This document shows, piece after piece, positions 17,798-26,514 of a DNA stretch of 64,000 nucleotides. This stretch comes from Herbiconiux aconitum. GTDB lineage: Bacteria; Actinomycetota; Actinomycetes; Actinomycetales; Microbacteriaceae. How positions within the stretch are numbered: the first letter of the stretch is position 1; every line of letters begins with the position of its first letter. A program made the position numbers and the translations under genes. Under the pieces are notes generated by a model. That model did not search any database and was not told the DNA's origin. It was given only the letters and a program-made list of their open reading frames with translations. Where the stretch lies: the NCBI RefSeq assembly GCF_024979235.1, contig NZ_JANLCM010000002.1, positions 620,001-684,000 on the forward strand, given 5' to 3'.

Positions 17798-19261
17798 ATG
17801 GTCGACGTCGAAACGGTGCCGCTGCGGAGCAGCCGTGGCGTGTTCGTGCTCGCAGCCACCGTGCTGGCCTCCACCATCGGATTCCTCGACGCCTCGGTCG
17901 TGAATGTCGCCATCCCGGCGATTGGCAAAGACCTGAATGCAGCGGTCGGCGACCTGCAATGGACGGTGACGAGCTATCTCGTCGCGGTCACCGCGCTGCT
18001 GCTGGTGGCCGGTGCGCTCTCGGATCGTTACGGACGTCGCCGCATCCTGGTCATCGGTCTGTCGATCACGCTGGTGGCCTCGGTGTTCTGCGCGCTCGCG
18101 CCCGACTCGTCGCTGCTGGTGGTGGGCCGGATCGCCCAGGGAATCGGCGGCGCCCTCACCGTGCCCAGCAGCCTGGCGCTGCTGAACGGCACACTGCAGC
18201 CGCGCGACCGTCCCCGCGGCATCGGCTTGTGGGCCGCGCTGTCGACCGTGGGCTACACGGTCGGGCCGTATGCCGGGGGCTGGCTGGTCGACAACGCATC
18301 GTGGCGCTGGCTGTTCATCCTGAACGTGCCGCTGGTCATCCTCGCGCTCCTCGCCCTGATCCGCGTTCGGGAGCAGAAGGATCCGGCGGCGGCGGGCGGT
18401 ATCGACTACCTGGGCGCGGTGCTCATCGCCATCGGACTCGGTGCCGTCGTCTTCGCGCTGACCGACGGCTCCGCGAGTGGTTGGGGGCGACCATCGATCA
18501 TCATCTCGGCCGTGGTGGGCATCGGATGCCTCGTCGCCCTCGTTCCGGTGGAGCTGCGTGTCGCGAATCCTGTGCTGAACCTCCGGCTGTTCCGGTCGAA
18601 GCAGTTCTCGGCCATCAACGCCAGCACTCTGCTGTTCTACGCGGCCATCAGCGGAGTGGGATATCTCGTGCTGCTCCGCCTGCAACTGCAGCTCGACTAC
18701 ACCCCGACGCTCGCGGGGGCGGCCCTCATTCCGTCGTCGGTGGTCTTTCTCGTCGTCGCTCCGATCAGTGGAAACCTGGTGGCGAAGTTCGGGCCCCGCT
18801 GGTTGATGGCGGTCGGAATCCTGGTGGCGGGGCTCGGCTTCTTCTGGCTGTCGTTCCTGGGGCCGACGTCGAGCTACTGGCTCGGTGTTCTTCCCGGCAA
18901 CCTGTTGCAGGGGCTCGGCTTCGGGCTGGCCGTCACGCCGCTCACCTCGGCGGTGCTCGCAGCCGTTCGCAGCGCCGACCTCGGCGAGGCGTCGGCGATC
19001 AACAACGCCGTGTCTCGACTCGGTGGAGCCGTGGCGATCGCCGTCATCCCCGCCCTTGCAGGGCCCGGAGTGCACACCCTGGCCGAGACCATCGACCTGG
19101 CCTACCAGCCCGGGATGGTGATCACGGCGGTGCTGTGCCTCGCCGCTGCGGTCATCGCGGCCGTCTTCGTGTCGAATGCTCCGGCCGCGGCTCCGCTCAC
19201 AGCGGCACCGATGCCGCACGCCTGCTTGCCCGAGGCCGTCGAGGAGCGTGTGCCCGCCTGA
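17798..19261 (+). CDS. MFS drug transporter, DHA2 (14-TM, EmrB/QacA-like)
   Basis: 487-aa proton-driven multidrug efflux protein of the major facilitator superfamily. About 14 transmembrane segments can be counted. The DHA2 motif A-like loop SDRYGRRRILV lies between TM2 and TM3, and LDASVVNVAIPAI in TM1 is the hallmark LDxTVVNVALP of this group. It follows the SDR gene by 18 nt. No TetR regulator is immediately attached; the nearest (20519) is beyond a convergent pair. Substrate unknown. Confidence 0.9.
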   Translation: MVDVETVPLRSSRGVFVLAATVLASTIGFLDASVVNVAIPAIGKDLNAAVGDLQWTVTSYLVAVTALLLVAGALSDRYGRRRILVIGLSITLVASVFCALAPDSSLLVVGRIAQGIGGALTVPSSLALLNGTLQPRDRPRGIGLWAALSTVGYTVGPYAGGWLVDNASWRWLFILNVPLVILALLALIRVREQKDPAAAGGIDYLGAVLIAIGLGAVVFALTDGSASGWGRPSIIISAVVGIGCLVALVPVELRVANPVLNLRLFRSKQFSAINASTLLFYAAISGVGYLVLLRLQLQLDYTPTLAGAALIPSSVVFLVVAPISGNLVAKFGPRWLMAVGILVAGLGFFWLSFLGPTSSYWLGVLPGNLLQGLGFGLAVTPLTSAVLAAVRSADLGEASAINNAVSRLGGAVAIAVIPALAGPGVHTLAETIDLAYQPGMVITAVLCLAAAVIAAVFVSNAPAAAPLTAAPMPHACLPEAVEERVPA

Positions 19262-19315
19262 CGCCGGCGACCCCATCGGGCGTCTCGGCGCCAGGCGGTC
19301 GTCGGGGGTCAGGCG
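19255..19315. terminator. Possible bidirectional hairpin between convergent genes
   Basis: CGCCTGAC (19255-19262) pairs perfectly with GTCAGGCG (19308-19315), with smaller GC-rich helices inside. It spans the ends of the MFS gene and the opposing NTF2-like gene. There is no T-tract and the loop is long, so support is moderate. Confidence 0.35.
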
Positions 19316-19770
19316 TTCGACGGGCGGCTGTCGGTCCAGTCGATGATGAGGCCACGCTCGGAGAACAGCCACCGGCCGTCGACGCGTTCGAGCGACTCGC
19401 GGTAACGGATCGACATCACCAGGAGGGTGCGCACGCCTTCGACCTCGAACAGGTGGTGCGCGAGGCAGTAGCTCTCACCGCTCGCGCGGTCGCCGTCGAT
19501 CGTGATGGTGCTCTGGCCGTTGAAGTGGGTGGTGGCCTGGTAGGCGCTGAGACCCGAGAACGCCGCCTCCAGCTCGGCGCGGCCGTTCAGCACCTGCACG
19601 GGCTCGGTGGTGTCCGGATCTCCGGAGTACACCGAGACCCGTGCATTCTCGGTGAACAGGGCTGCCTGCTCTGCAGGGTGTCGGCGGTCGGCGTTGCGAG
19701 CGTAGGCGTCGACGAGGGCGCGGATCTCGAGCTGGTCGGCCAGGTCGTTGAGGGTCGTGGTGTCGTTCAT
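19309..19770 (-). CDS. SnoaL/NTF2-like protein
   Basis: 153-aa cone-shaped NTF2-fold protein (SnoaL-4 type), opening with LADQLEIRALVDAYARNADRR and ending FSERGLIIDWTDSRP. Relatives are small cyclases, isomerases or hydratases, or simply binding proteins. The acidic His/Asp pocket is plausible but not assignable. It lies 16 nt downstream of the NmrA-like gene with AAGGAAAAAG upstream, so the two form an operon under the divergent TetR regulator. Confidence 0.82.
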   Translation of the reverse strand: MNDTTTLNDLADQLEIRALVDAYARNADRRHPAEQAALFTENARVSVYSGDPDTTEPVQVLNGRAELEAAFSGLSAYQATTHFNGQSTITIDGDRASGESYCLAHHLFEVEGVRTLLVMSIRYRESLERVDGRWLFSERGLIIDWTDSRPSNA

Positions 19771-19786
19771 GTCTTTTTCCTTGTGT

Positions 19787-20440
19787 TCAGAGGAGTTCCG
19801 CGATCGCCTGGGCGATCGGAGTCGGGCCGGCGACGAGTTGCCATTGGCGGCCGACGCTTCTGTCGTCGTCGAGCACGGCGATCATGGTCGCCGCGACATC
19901 CGCGCGTGGCACGGCGCCCATCGGGAGGTCGCGGTCGCCCAGCCGGATGCGGCCCGTCGGGGGATCGTCGGTGAGCCAACCGGGTTCGAGGATCGTCCAG
20001 TGCAGATCCGACGCCCGGAGGTTGGCGTCGGCCGCCCGTTTTGCCGCGTAGTAGGGCGCGAACTCCGGCGTGTCGATGACGGGCGGGATGCGGTCGCCCG
20101 CGCCGATCGACGAGATCTGCACGAAGCGACGCACGCCGGAGCGCTGCGCGGCGGCGACCGAGCGCACCGAACCGTCGCGATCGACCGCGTTTGCCGCACC
20201 GGCATTCGTGGTTCCGGCCGCGAACAGCACTCCGTCGCATCCGGTGAACGAGGTCGCCAACTCGGCGACGGATGCGCGGGTCAGATCAAGCGACACCGTG
20301 CGGGCGCCGGCTCTCGCCGAAGCGGCCAGACCCCGGCCGCCGCGCCCGAGCGCCACCACCTCGTCGCCGCGCTCCAGGAGTGCTGTGACGAGATGGCGAC
20401 CGGTGCGACCGGTGGCGCCGAGGACTGCATATCTGCTCAT
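19787..20440 (-). CDS. NmrA-like NAD(P)-binding atypical SDR
   Basis: 217-aa Rossmann-fold protein of the NAD(P)H-binding/NmrA group. The N-terminal motif is LGATGRTGRHLV and arginines follow beta-2 as expected for NADPH. It lacks the extended C-terminal substrate domain. Such proteins act as flavin or quinone reductases or redox sensors. TATCCT lies 9 nt before the ATG on the minus strand. The TetR operator at 20462-20480 sits directly upstream of this -10 and would repress it. Confidence 0.83.
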   Translation of the reverse strand: MSRYAVLGATGRTGRHLVTALLERGDEVVALGRGGRGLAASARAGARTVSLDLTRASVAELATSFTGCDGVLFAAGTTNAGAANAVDRDGSVRSVAAAQRSGVRRFVQISSIGAGDRIPPVIDTPEFAPYYAAKRAADANLRASDLHWTILEPGWLTDDPPTGRIRLGDRDLPMGAVPRADVAATMIAVLDDDRSVGRQWQLVAGPTPIAQAIAELL

Positions 20441-20461
20441 GTGTGCTTCAGGATATCGCCA

Positions 20462-20480
20462 ATCGGACAGGGTGTCCGAT
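20462..20480. promoter_or_regulatory. TetR operator between nmrA-like and tetR genes
   Basis: Perfect 8-3-8 inverted repeat ATCGGACA / GGG / TGTCCGAT. A -10-like TAGAAT (20480-20485) for tetR begins at its right end, and a TATCCT -10 for the opposite operon lies at 20450-20455, so a bound repressor would block both directions. Confidence 0.8.
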
Positions 20481-20518
20481 AGAATCGACCCACCTCTGAG
20501 CGAACTCCAAGGAGAGCC

Positions 20519-21145
20519 ATGTCGACCCCCGAGAAGCGTCCGTCCTCATCGCCCGCCCGACGCGCAGAAGTGCGATCCCGAGCCCTCGCCGCGCTGGAGG
20601 GTTTCCTGCGGGCCGGAACGCGGTATCCGGATGTCTCGGTCGAGGCGATCGCGAAACGAGCGGGCATCTCCCGGTCGACGTTCTACCTCTACTTTCGCGA
20701 CAAGACGGAACTCCTGGTCGACGCGACCGACTGGCTGAAAGACCTCGTCTTCGAGGTGCGACTCGATCGGGGAGCGGACGGATCGCTCGGCGACCTCCCG
20801 GGCTATGTCTCCTCCGTCGAGCGGGTGATCGGCCGCTATCGGGAGCACTCGGCACTTCTGGGCGCCGTGAACCACGAAGCCGAGTTCGACGAGAGGGTGG
20901 GCGCGACCTGGTCGGGGGCGCAGCGGCGCTACATCAGCTGGGTCGCCGGTATCCTGCGCGAAGAACAGGCGCGTGGGTTGACGGCCGGATCGTTCGACCC
21001 TGAGCTCGCGGCGTCGATCCTGGTGACCGGGGGAGAGCAGGTCATCGCCAAGCACATCGCCCGAACCGCGGCATCGGAAGACACGCAGCTCGCGCAGGAA
21101 CTGGGTGCGAGCCAGTGGTTCGGGTTCTTCCGCCGGCCGAACTAG
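20519..21145 (+). CDS. TetR-family transcriptional regulator
   Basis: 208-aa one-component repressor. The N-terminal HTH (residues about 15-62) contains VSVEAIAKRAGISRSTFYLYF, the canonical TetR recognition segment. The C-terminal ligand domain is unrecognised. AAGGAGAG lies 3 nt before the ATG. It is divergent from the NmrA/SnoaL-like operon with a perfect palindrome in the 78-bp gap, so autoregulation and control of that operon are expected. Confidence 0.9.
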   Translation: MSTPEKRPSSSPARRAEVRSRALAALEGFLRAGTRYPDVSVEAIAKRAGISRSTFYLYFRDKTELLVDATDWLKDLVFEVRLDRGADGSLGDLPGYVSSVERVIGRYREHSALLGAVNHEAEFDERVGATWSGAQRRYISWVAGILREEQARGLTAGSFDPELAASILVTGGEQVIAKHIARTAASEDTQLAQELGASQWFGFFRRPN

Positions 21146-21274
21146 TTCCCCCAGCGACCGTTCTTCGAGTAGACGCCGACGACGCCAGAGCTGGTCGGAT
21201 CTCCGGCGGATCCTGCGCACGCGCCAGTGCGCACTCGCGACCACACCTTGCCCTTCTCAATTTATAGCGGGGAA

Positions 21275-21296
21275 GGGGGCTTGCGGCAAGGCCCCC
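21275..21296 (+). promoter_or_regulatory. Rifamycin-associated element (RAE) upstream of helR
   Basis: A G5 CTTGC arm, a central G, then GCAAG-G-C5 form an imperfect inverted repeat at 21275-21296. As I remember it, this matches the rifamycin-associated element found before rifamycin-inducible resistance genes of actinobacteria, which has the core GGGGCTTGCGGCAAGG. It ends 45 nt before the helicase-like gene. A possible -10 CAGACT (21306-21311) would place TTGCGG inside the element at the -35 position with a 19-nt spacer. Confidence 0.8.
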
Positions 21297-21341
21297 GCCG
21301 TGCGGCAGACTGGGCGGCCGCAGCCCGATCGAGAGGACCTG

Positions 21342-23492
21342 ATGACCCTGACCACGAGTGCGTTCGACCTAGCCGAGCGCCTGGCCCGCAAGGCCGCCCC
21401 AGCGTTGATCGCCGATGACGACAGGCATTTCGCGGCCCTCGTGGAGAGCCTCGAGCAGTCGATCGCCGCACTCTCCGACCGACTCGACCGCGTGCGCCGG
21501 AGCCCGGGTGGAGTGGGCCAGGAGGCGATGGATCGCGACATCGAGATCCACCAGCTGACGACCCGCCTGCGTGCGCTGCGCCGCTACGGACTCGACGTGT
21601 GTCTCGGCCGCGTCGTGCGCGCCGACGACCCCGAACCTCTCTACATCGGGCGGTTCGGCCTCACCGACAGCGCCGGTCGCCGACTGCTGCTGGATTGGCG
21701 GTCTCCGGCGGCCGAACCGTTCTTCGGAGCTACCCTGGCCGATCCGATGGGGCTCACCAGCCGCCGCCGCTATCGCTGGACGCGGGGCCGCATCAGCGAC
21801 TACTGGGACGAGGTGTTCACGGTGGACGGATTCGACGGTGCCGTCGCGCTCGACGACCAGTCCGCGTTCATCGCGAGCCTCGGCAGCAGCCGGTCGAGCC
21901 GTATGCGCGACGTGCTCGGCACCATCCAGGCCGATCAGGATGCGATCATCCGTGCCGGCTCCCGAGGGGCGCTCGTCGTCGACGGAGGGCCGGGCACCGG
22001 GAAGACCGTGGTCGCGCTACACCGCACCGCGTATCTGCTGTACTCCGATCCGCGCCTCGACCGCCGCCGCGGCGGCGTGCTGTTCGTGGGCCCGAGCGTC
22101 GGGTATCTGGCCTACGTCGACGATGTGCTCCCGAGCCTGGGGGAGGAGGGGGTGCGGATCGCCACCGTGCGCGACCTGGTGGTCGAAGGTGCCGACGCCG
22201 CGATCGAGAGTGATGTGGAGGTGGCGCGACTGAAAGCATCCGCCGATCCGGTGAGGGTGATCGAGCGGGCTGTCGCGATGCACGAGCAGGCACCGACACG
22301 CACGGTCACGGTCGAGACCCCGTGGTCGGAGGTCGAGGTGGGGCCCGACGACTGGGCCGAGGCCTTCGACGCGCCCGAACCCGGCACGCCGCACAACGAC
22401 GCCCGCGACGAGGTCTGGGAGGCGCTCGTCGACATCGTGCTCGACAGGCACGGGCGCGAGGGTGACGACGACGTCACGGCCGCGCAACTCCGCCGCTCCC
22501 TGGTGCTGAACGATGAACTCACGAGCACCTTCAACCGGTGCTGGCCGCTGCTCGATCCGGTCGGCGTCGTCAGCGACCTCTGGTCGGTGCCCGCCCACCT
22601 GCAGCAGTGCGCACCCTGGCTGAGCGCCCACGACATCCTGGCTCTCCAGCGCGCAGACGCCCGCGCCTGGACGGTATCGGATCTGCCCTTCCTCGACGCG
22701 GCCCGACTGCGGATCGGCGACCCGGAGGCATCCCGTCGCCGCCGGCGGCGCGAAGCAGCCCTCGCCGCCGAGCGGGAGAGCCGGGATCGGGTGATCGACG
22801 ACCTCATCGCCGCCGACGACTCCGAGCTGCTCCTGATGTCGATGCTGCGCGGTGATGATGCCCAGAACAGCCTGGTCGACGAGGCGGCGCTGCCGAGCAT
22901 CGATCCCGACCGGCTGGCCGGCCCGTTCGCGCACATCGTGGTCGACGAGGCGCAGGAATTGAGCGACGCCGAGTGGCAGATGCTGCTGCACCGCTGCCCG
23001 TCGCGGAGCTTCACGATCGTCGGCGACCGAGCACAGGCCCGGCACGGCTTCACGGAATCGTGGCGGGAACGGCTCGAACGGATCGGGCTCGGTCACGTCA
23101 CGCTGGCCTCCCTCAGCGTCAACTACCGCACTCCCGAGGAGGTCATGGCTGAGGCCGAGCCGGTCATCCGAGCCGTGCTTCCCGATGCCAACGTGCCGAC
23201 CTCGATCCGTCGCAGCGGGGTTCCGGTCGTGCACGGATCGCGGGAGGAACTCGAAGGCATCCTCGAGACCTGGCTGGCCGAGCACCAGGAGGGGATCGCC
23301 TGCGTGATCGGCGACCCCGCCGTGCCCTCGACGCCCCGGGTGCGTTCGCTCACCCCTGAGCTGTCGAAAGGGCTCGAGTTCGACCTGGTCGTGCTCGTCG
23401 ATCCGGACGCCTTCGGCGGCGGCATCGAGGGACACGTCGACCGCTATGTCGCGATGACCCGCGCCACCCAGCAGCTGGTGATCCTCAGCTGA
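21342..23492 (+). CDS. helR: HelR-type RNA polymerase recycling ATPase
   Basis: 716-aa UvrD/HelD-like superfamily 1 protein. It opens with a probable coiled-coil arm (about residues 20-60) of the kind that enters the RNA polymerase secondary channel. Next come a WRSPAAEPFF motif, Walker A GGPGTGKT (Lys221), Walker B-like HIVVDEAQELS near residue 530, SFTIVGDRAQ and a C-terminal KGLEFDLVVLVDPD / YVAMTRATQQL helicase motif. HelR displaces rifamycins from RNA polymerase in Streptomyces and is induced through an RAE (established); the RAE-like element here supports HelR over a generic HelD. The start at 21342 has GAGAGGA 4 nt upstream. A longer in-frame start exists but would overlap the RAE. Confidence 0.88.
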   Translation: MTLTTSAFDLAERLARKAAPALIADDDRHFAALVESLEQSIAALSDRLDRVRRSPGGVGQEAMDRDIEIHQLTTRLRALRRYGLDVCLGRVVRADDPEPLYIGRFGLTDSAGRRLLLDWRSPAAEPFFGATLADPMGLTSRRRYRWTRGRISDYWDEVFTVDGFDGAVALDDQSAFIASLGSSRSSRMRDVLGTIQADQDAIIRAGSRGALVVDGGPGTGKTVVALHRTAYLLYSDPRLDRRRGGVLFVGPSVGYLAYVDDVLPSLGEEGVRIATVRDLVVEGADAAIESDVEVARLKASADPVRVIERAVAMHEQAPTRTVTVETPWSEVEVGPDDWAEAFDAPEPGTPHNDARDEVWEALVDIVLDRHGREGDDDVTAAQLRRSLVLNDELTSTFNRCWPLLDPVGVVSDLWSVPAHLQQCAPWLSAHDILALQRADARAWTVSDLPFLDAARLRIGDPEASRRRRRREAALAAERESRDRVIDDLIAADDSELLLMSMLRGDDAQNSLVDEAALPSIDPDRLAGPFAHIVVDEAQELSDAEWQMLLHRCPSRSFTIVGDRAQARHGFTESWRERLERIGLGHVTLASLSVNYRTPEEVMAEAEPVIRAVLPDANVPTSIRRSGVPVVHGSREELEGILETWLAEHQEGIACVIGDPAVPSTPRVRSLTPELSKGLEFDLVVLVDPDAFGGGIEGHVDRYVAMTRATQQLVILS

Positions 23493-23520
23493 CTCCCACT
23501 TGGTTGTGCGGTGGCCGCCG

Positions 23521-24696
23521 TCAGGGCTGCAGAATCACCTTCACGCACCCGTCTTCCTTGTTCTTGAAGGTCTCGTACATGCGCGGCGCGTCTTCGAGCG
23601 GCACATGATGCGTCACGAGGTCGTCGATGCCGAGCGGATCGGCCGGGTCTTCCACCAGAGGAAGCAACGTGTCGATCCAGCGGTGCACGTTGCACTGGCC
23701 CATGCGGAGGGTGAGCCCCTTGTCGAACATGCTCATGAAGGGCATCGGATCGGCCGCTCCCGCGTAGACGCCGCTGAGCGACACGGTGCCCCCGCGGCGC
23801 ACCACCTCGAGCGCGAGGAGCATCGCCGCGAGGCGGTCGACGCCGACCGTGGTCATGGCCTTCTTGGCCAGTGGTTCGGGCAGCTTGCCCACGGCGTAGG
23901 TGGCGAACTCCACACCCGGGTTGCCGTGCGCCTCCATGCCGACCGCGTCGACCACGGAGTCGGGACCTCGACCGTCGGTCGCCGAGCGCAGCACCTCGAT
24001 CACGTCGTCGGTGAGGTCGAACACCTCGATGCCGTGGCGTGCCGCCATGGCGCGGCGCTCGGGAACGGGATCGACACCGAGCACGCGATAGCCGAGGTGC
24101 CGGCCGATCCGGCCGGCGAACTGGCCCACCGGCCCGAGCCCGATCACGGCGAGCGTGCCGCCTTCGGGCACCTCGGCGTACTGCACACCCTGCCACGCGG
24201 TGGGGAGGATGTCGCTCAGAAAGAGGTAGCGGTCGTCGGGCAGCTCCGTGCCCACCTTGATGGCGTTGAAATCGGCGAGAGGCACGCGTAGCTTCTCGGC
24301 CTGCCCTCCCGGCACCGATCCGTAGAGCTCGGTGTACCCGTAGAGCGAAGCGCCGGTGTCGGTGTCACGGTTCTGGGTGGTCTCGCACTGGGTGGTGAGG
24401 CCCTGCTCGCACATGAAGCAGTGCCCGCAAGCGATCACGAACGGAATGACGACGCGGTCGCCCACGGCCAGACCGGTGACGGCGGCTCCGACGGACTCGA
24501 CGATTCCCATCGGTTCGTGGCCGAGGATGTCGCCCTTGTCGAGGAACGGCCCGAGCACGTCGTAGAGGTGGAGATCCGATCCGCAGATCGCCGTTGACGT
24601 CACGCGGATGACGGCATCGGTCGGATCGATGATCTCGGGATCGGCGACCTCGTCGACGCGAACCTTCATCGTGCCTTGCCAGGTGAGTGCTCTCAT
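23521..24696 (-). CDS. Zinc-dependent alcohol dehydrogenase (formaldehyde-dehydrogenase-like)
   Basis: 391-aa medium-chain zinc dehydrogenase. Catalytic zinc ligands are Cys38 (TAICGSDLH) and His60-Glu61 (LGHEPMG). The structural zinc loop CGHCFMCEQGLTTQC carries four cysteines. The NAD site is VIGLGPVGQFAG near residue 190. The insertion VVDAVGMEAHGNPG and overall length place it with FDH-like enzymes of the glutathione-independent type. The substrate is not determined. It is convergent with helR (28-bp gap) and divergent from the YbdK gene. Confidence 0.87.
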   Translation of the reverse strand: MRALTWQGTMKVRVDEVADPEIIDPTDAVIRVTSTAICGSDLHLYDVLGPFLDKGDILGHEPMGIVESVGAAVTGLAVGDRVVIPFVIACGHCFMCEQGLTTQCETTQNRDTDTGASLYGYTELYGSVPGGQAEKLRVPLADFNAIKVGTELPDDRYLFLSDILPTAWQGVQYAEVPEGGTLAVIGLGPVGQFAGRIGRHLGYRVLGVDPVPERRAMAARHGIEVFDLTDDVIEVLRSATDGRGPDSVVDAVGMEAHGNPGVEFATYAVGKLPEPLAKKAMTTVGVDRLAAMLLALEVVRRGGTVSLSGVYAGAADPMPFMSMFDKGLTLRMGQCNVHRWIDTLLPLVEDPADPLGIDDLVTHHVPLEDAPRMYETFKNKEDGCVKVILQP

Positions 24697-24758
24697 GATT
24701 CCTGCCTACGCCCCGCGCCGCCCCTCCGCTCGGGCTTGACAGGTGGTATGCCGGGAAC

Positions 24759-25841
24759 ATGCTCACGACGTTCGGGATCGAAGAGGAGACCATGCTGGTC
24801 GATCGGGCATCATTGGCGCCGGTCGACGGCGACGCGGTGTTCCACGCCGTGCGGGCCGATCCCTTGTCGGGGCCGTTCGTGTCGCGGGAATACCTCGCCT
24901 CGCAGGTCGAGTTCTCGTCGCCGGTCTACACGTCGCTTCAGGATGCGTCCGATGGGCTCGCCCGGTTCCGCGCTGCCGTGGCAGGCGGATGCTCCGAATC
25001 TGGCGTGCTGGCCTGGAACGGCGGTGTGCCGTTCCGAACGGTGGGCCGGCGCCCCCGGGTGACCCGGTCGCCCCGCTACGAGGGCATTTCGCGCGGATTC
25101 GGGGCGGTCGTCGACGACCACCAGATCAGCGCCCTGCACGTACATGTCGGCGTGCCGAACCGCGCCGAGGGGGTGCGGGTGATGAACGCGGTGCGGCCCT
25201 GGTTGCCTGTGCTGCTGGCCCTCGGGGGCAACTCGCCGTTCTGGCGCGGCAGCGACACGGGATTCGCCAGCTGGCGCAGCATTCTGATGAGCCGCTGGAC
25301 AACGAACGGGTGCCCGCCGAGCTTCGACGGACCGGGCGACTACGACGCGCGTCTCGCTCGGCTGGTGGGGGTCGGCGGCACGGCCGATGCCGCGACCGTC
25401 GCCTGGAACCTCCGCCTCTCGGAGACTCACCCCACGATCGAGTTCCGGGTGTTCGACGCGCAGCTCGAGTCCTGGCAGAGCGTCCTTCTCGCGGCGATCT
25501 GCCGGGCCCTGGTGGTCACGGCGCTGGACGAACCGCGCCCGGAAATCGCGATTCATCCGGAGCTCCTCGATGCTGCCGCGTGGCATGCGGCCCGCGACGG
25601 CCTGAGCGCTCGGCTCGTGCATCCGGTGACCGGCTCGCTGGAATCCGCCGCAGACGTCGTCGCCGAACTGCTGCGCCGGATCACCCCCGCGCTCCAGCAC
25701 CTCGGCGACGCGGCATCCGTCGACGATCGCCTGCAGCAACTCCTGCGAGAAGGAACCGGCGCGATGATGCAGAGGGCGGCGCACGCGAAAGCCGGAATCG
25801 AGGGGTTGCGCGCCCTCACGTCGACGGCGGCCGGCAGCTGA
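24759..25841 (+). CDS. YbdK-type carboxylate-amine ligase (glutamate-cysteine ligase family 2)
   Basis: 360-aa ATP-grasp-like GCS2 protein with the family opening TFGIEEETMLVD, the acid-rich metal site QVEFSSPVY, the ALHVHVGVP motif and TIEFRVFDAQ. It forms amide or peptide bonds between a carboxylate, often glutamate, and an amine. E. coli YbdK has weak gamma-glutamyl-cysteine ligase activity. Actinobacteria make mycothiol rather than glutathione, so the true substrate is open. TATGCC lies 6 nt before the ATG, a weak leaderless-type signal. Confidence 0.87.
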   Translation: MLTTFGIEEETMLVDRASLAPVDGDAVFHAVRADPLSGPFVSREYLASQVEFSSPVYTSLQDASDGLARFRAAVAGGCSESGVLAWNGGVPFRTVGRRPRVTRSPRYEGISRGFGAVVDDHQISALHVHVGVPNRAEGVRVMNAVRPWLPVLLALGGNSPFWRGSDTGFASWRSILMSRWTTNGCPPSFDGPGDYDARLARLVGVGGTADAATVAWNLRLSETHPTIEFRVFDAQLESWQSVLLAAICRALVVTALDEPRPEIAIHPELLDAAAWHAARDGLSARLVHPVTGSLESAADVVAELLRRITPALQHLGDAASVDDRLQQLLREGTGAMMQRAAHAKAGIEGLRALTSTAAGS

Positions 25842-25967
25842 TGCCCGCGGCCCGGCCTTGCGTACACGCTGTGGATCGGTGGCCGGATGCGGCGCACCCT
25901 GCCATATTCAGATGATGACCGATCGATTCGCCCCGCTCCTCGGGCCGACCCTCCGCGGGGCGGTCTG

Positions 25968-26483
25968 ATGCCGCAGAACGTCGTGCGACGTGAGGCCCGG
26001 CATCTCTATGCCGAGGCCCCGAAGTCCGAGGCGGCGAAGGCTGCCGTCGACGCCTTGCTCCGACTCCAGCGGGCGGAGGAGGCGGAGGTCGACCGGGTGC
26101 GGGCCGTCATCGGACTGAGCAACAACGAATTCCACGCCATCCGCTATCTCCTGCAAGCGCAGCGCGAGGGCCGGGACACCGGGCCGAAGGATCTCGTGGT
26201 CATGCTCACGACCTCGAATGCCTCGGTCACCAAGATCATCGACCGCCTGGAGCAGATCGGCGACCTCCGTCGACGGCCGCATCCCACCGACCGTCGCGCG
26301 CAACTGCTGGAGCCCACTCCCGCGGCGGCGGCGAAGGTCGAGGCCGGCTACCGCACCTTCCACGAGACTGTCGTCGACGTGATGGACCACCTGTCCCCGG
26401 GTGATGCGGCCATCGTGGCCCGAGCCCTCAACGACGTGACCGACCGGATCGAGAAGGGCCAGGCCGACACCGGCCGCCCTTGA
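25968..26483 (+). CDS. MarR-family transcriptional regulator
   Basis: 171-aa winged-helix regulator. The HTH and wing are visible in KDLVVMLTTSNASVTKIIDRLEQIGDLRRRPHPTDRRAQLL, with the typical DxR wing motif. The start is uncertain. ATG 25968 fits a -10-like TATTCA at about 25904; ATG 25887 would add 27 residues rich in Asp/Arg/Pro. It precedes an NmrA-like gene by 31 nt, but that gene appears to have its own leaderless promoter. No clear palindrome was found. Confidence 0.83.
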   Translation: MPQNVVRREARHLYAEAPKSEAAKAAVDALLRLQRAEEAEVDRVRAVIGLSNNEFHAIRYLLQAQREGRDTGPKDLVVMLTTSNASVTKIIDRLEQIGDLRRRPHPTDRRAQLLEPTPAAAAKVEAGYRTFHETVVDVMDHLSPGDAAIVARALNDVTDRIEKGQADTGRP

Positions 26484-26502
26484 GCCCCGCCGGGTGCGGA
26501 CG

Positions 26503-26508
26503 TATCCT
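26503..26508 (+). promoter_or_regulatory. Leaderless-type -10 box
   Basis: TATCCT followed by 6 nt and the ATG at 26515. It lies in the 31-nt gap after the marR stop. Confidence 0.5.
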
Positions 26509-26514
26509 TCCTGC

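Noticed and set aside
17051..19372. A 773-codon open frame on the minus strand
   Set aside because: Antisense to the SDR and MFS genes, whose family motifs are unmistakable.
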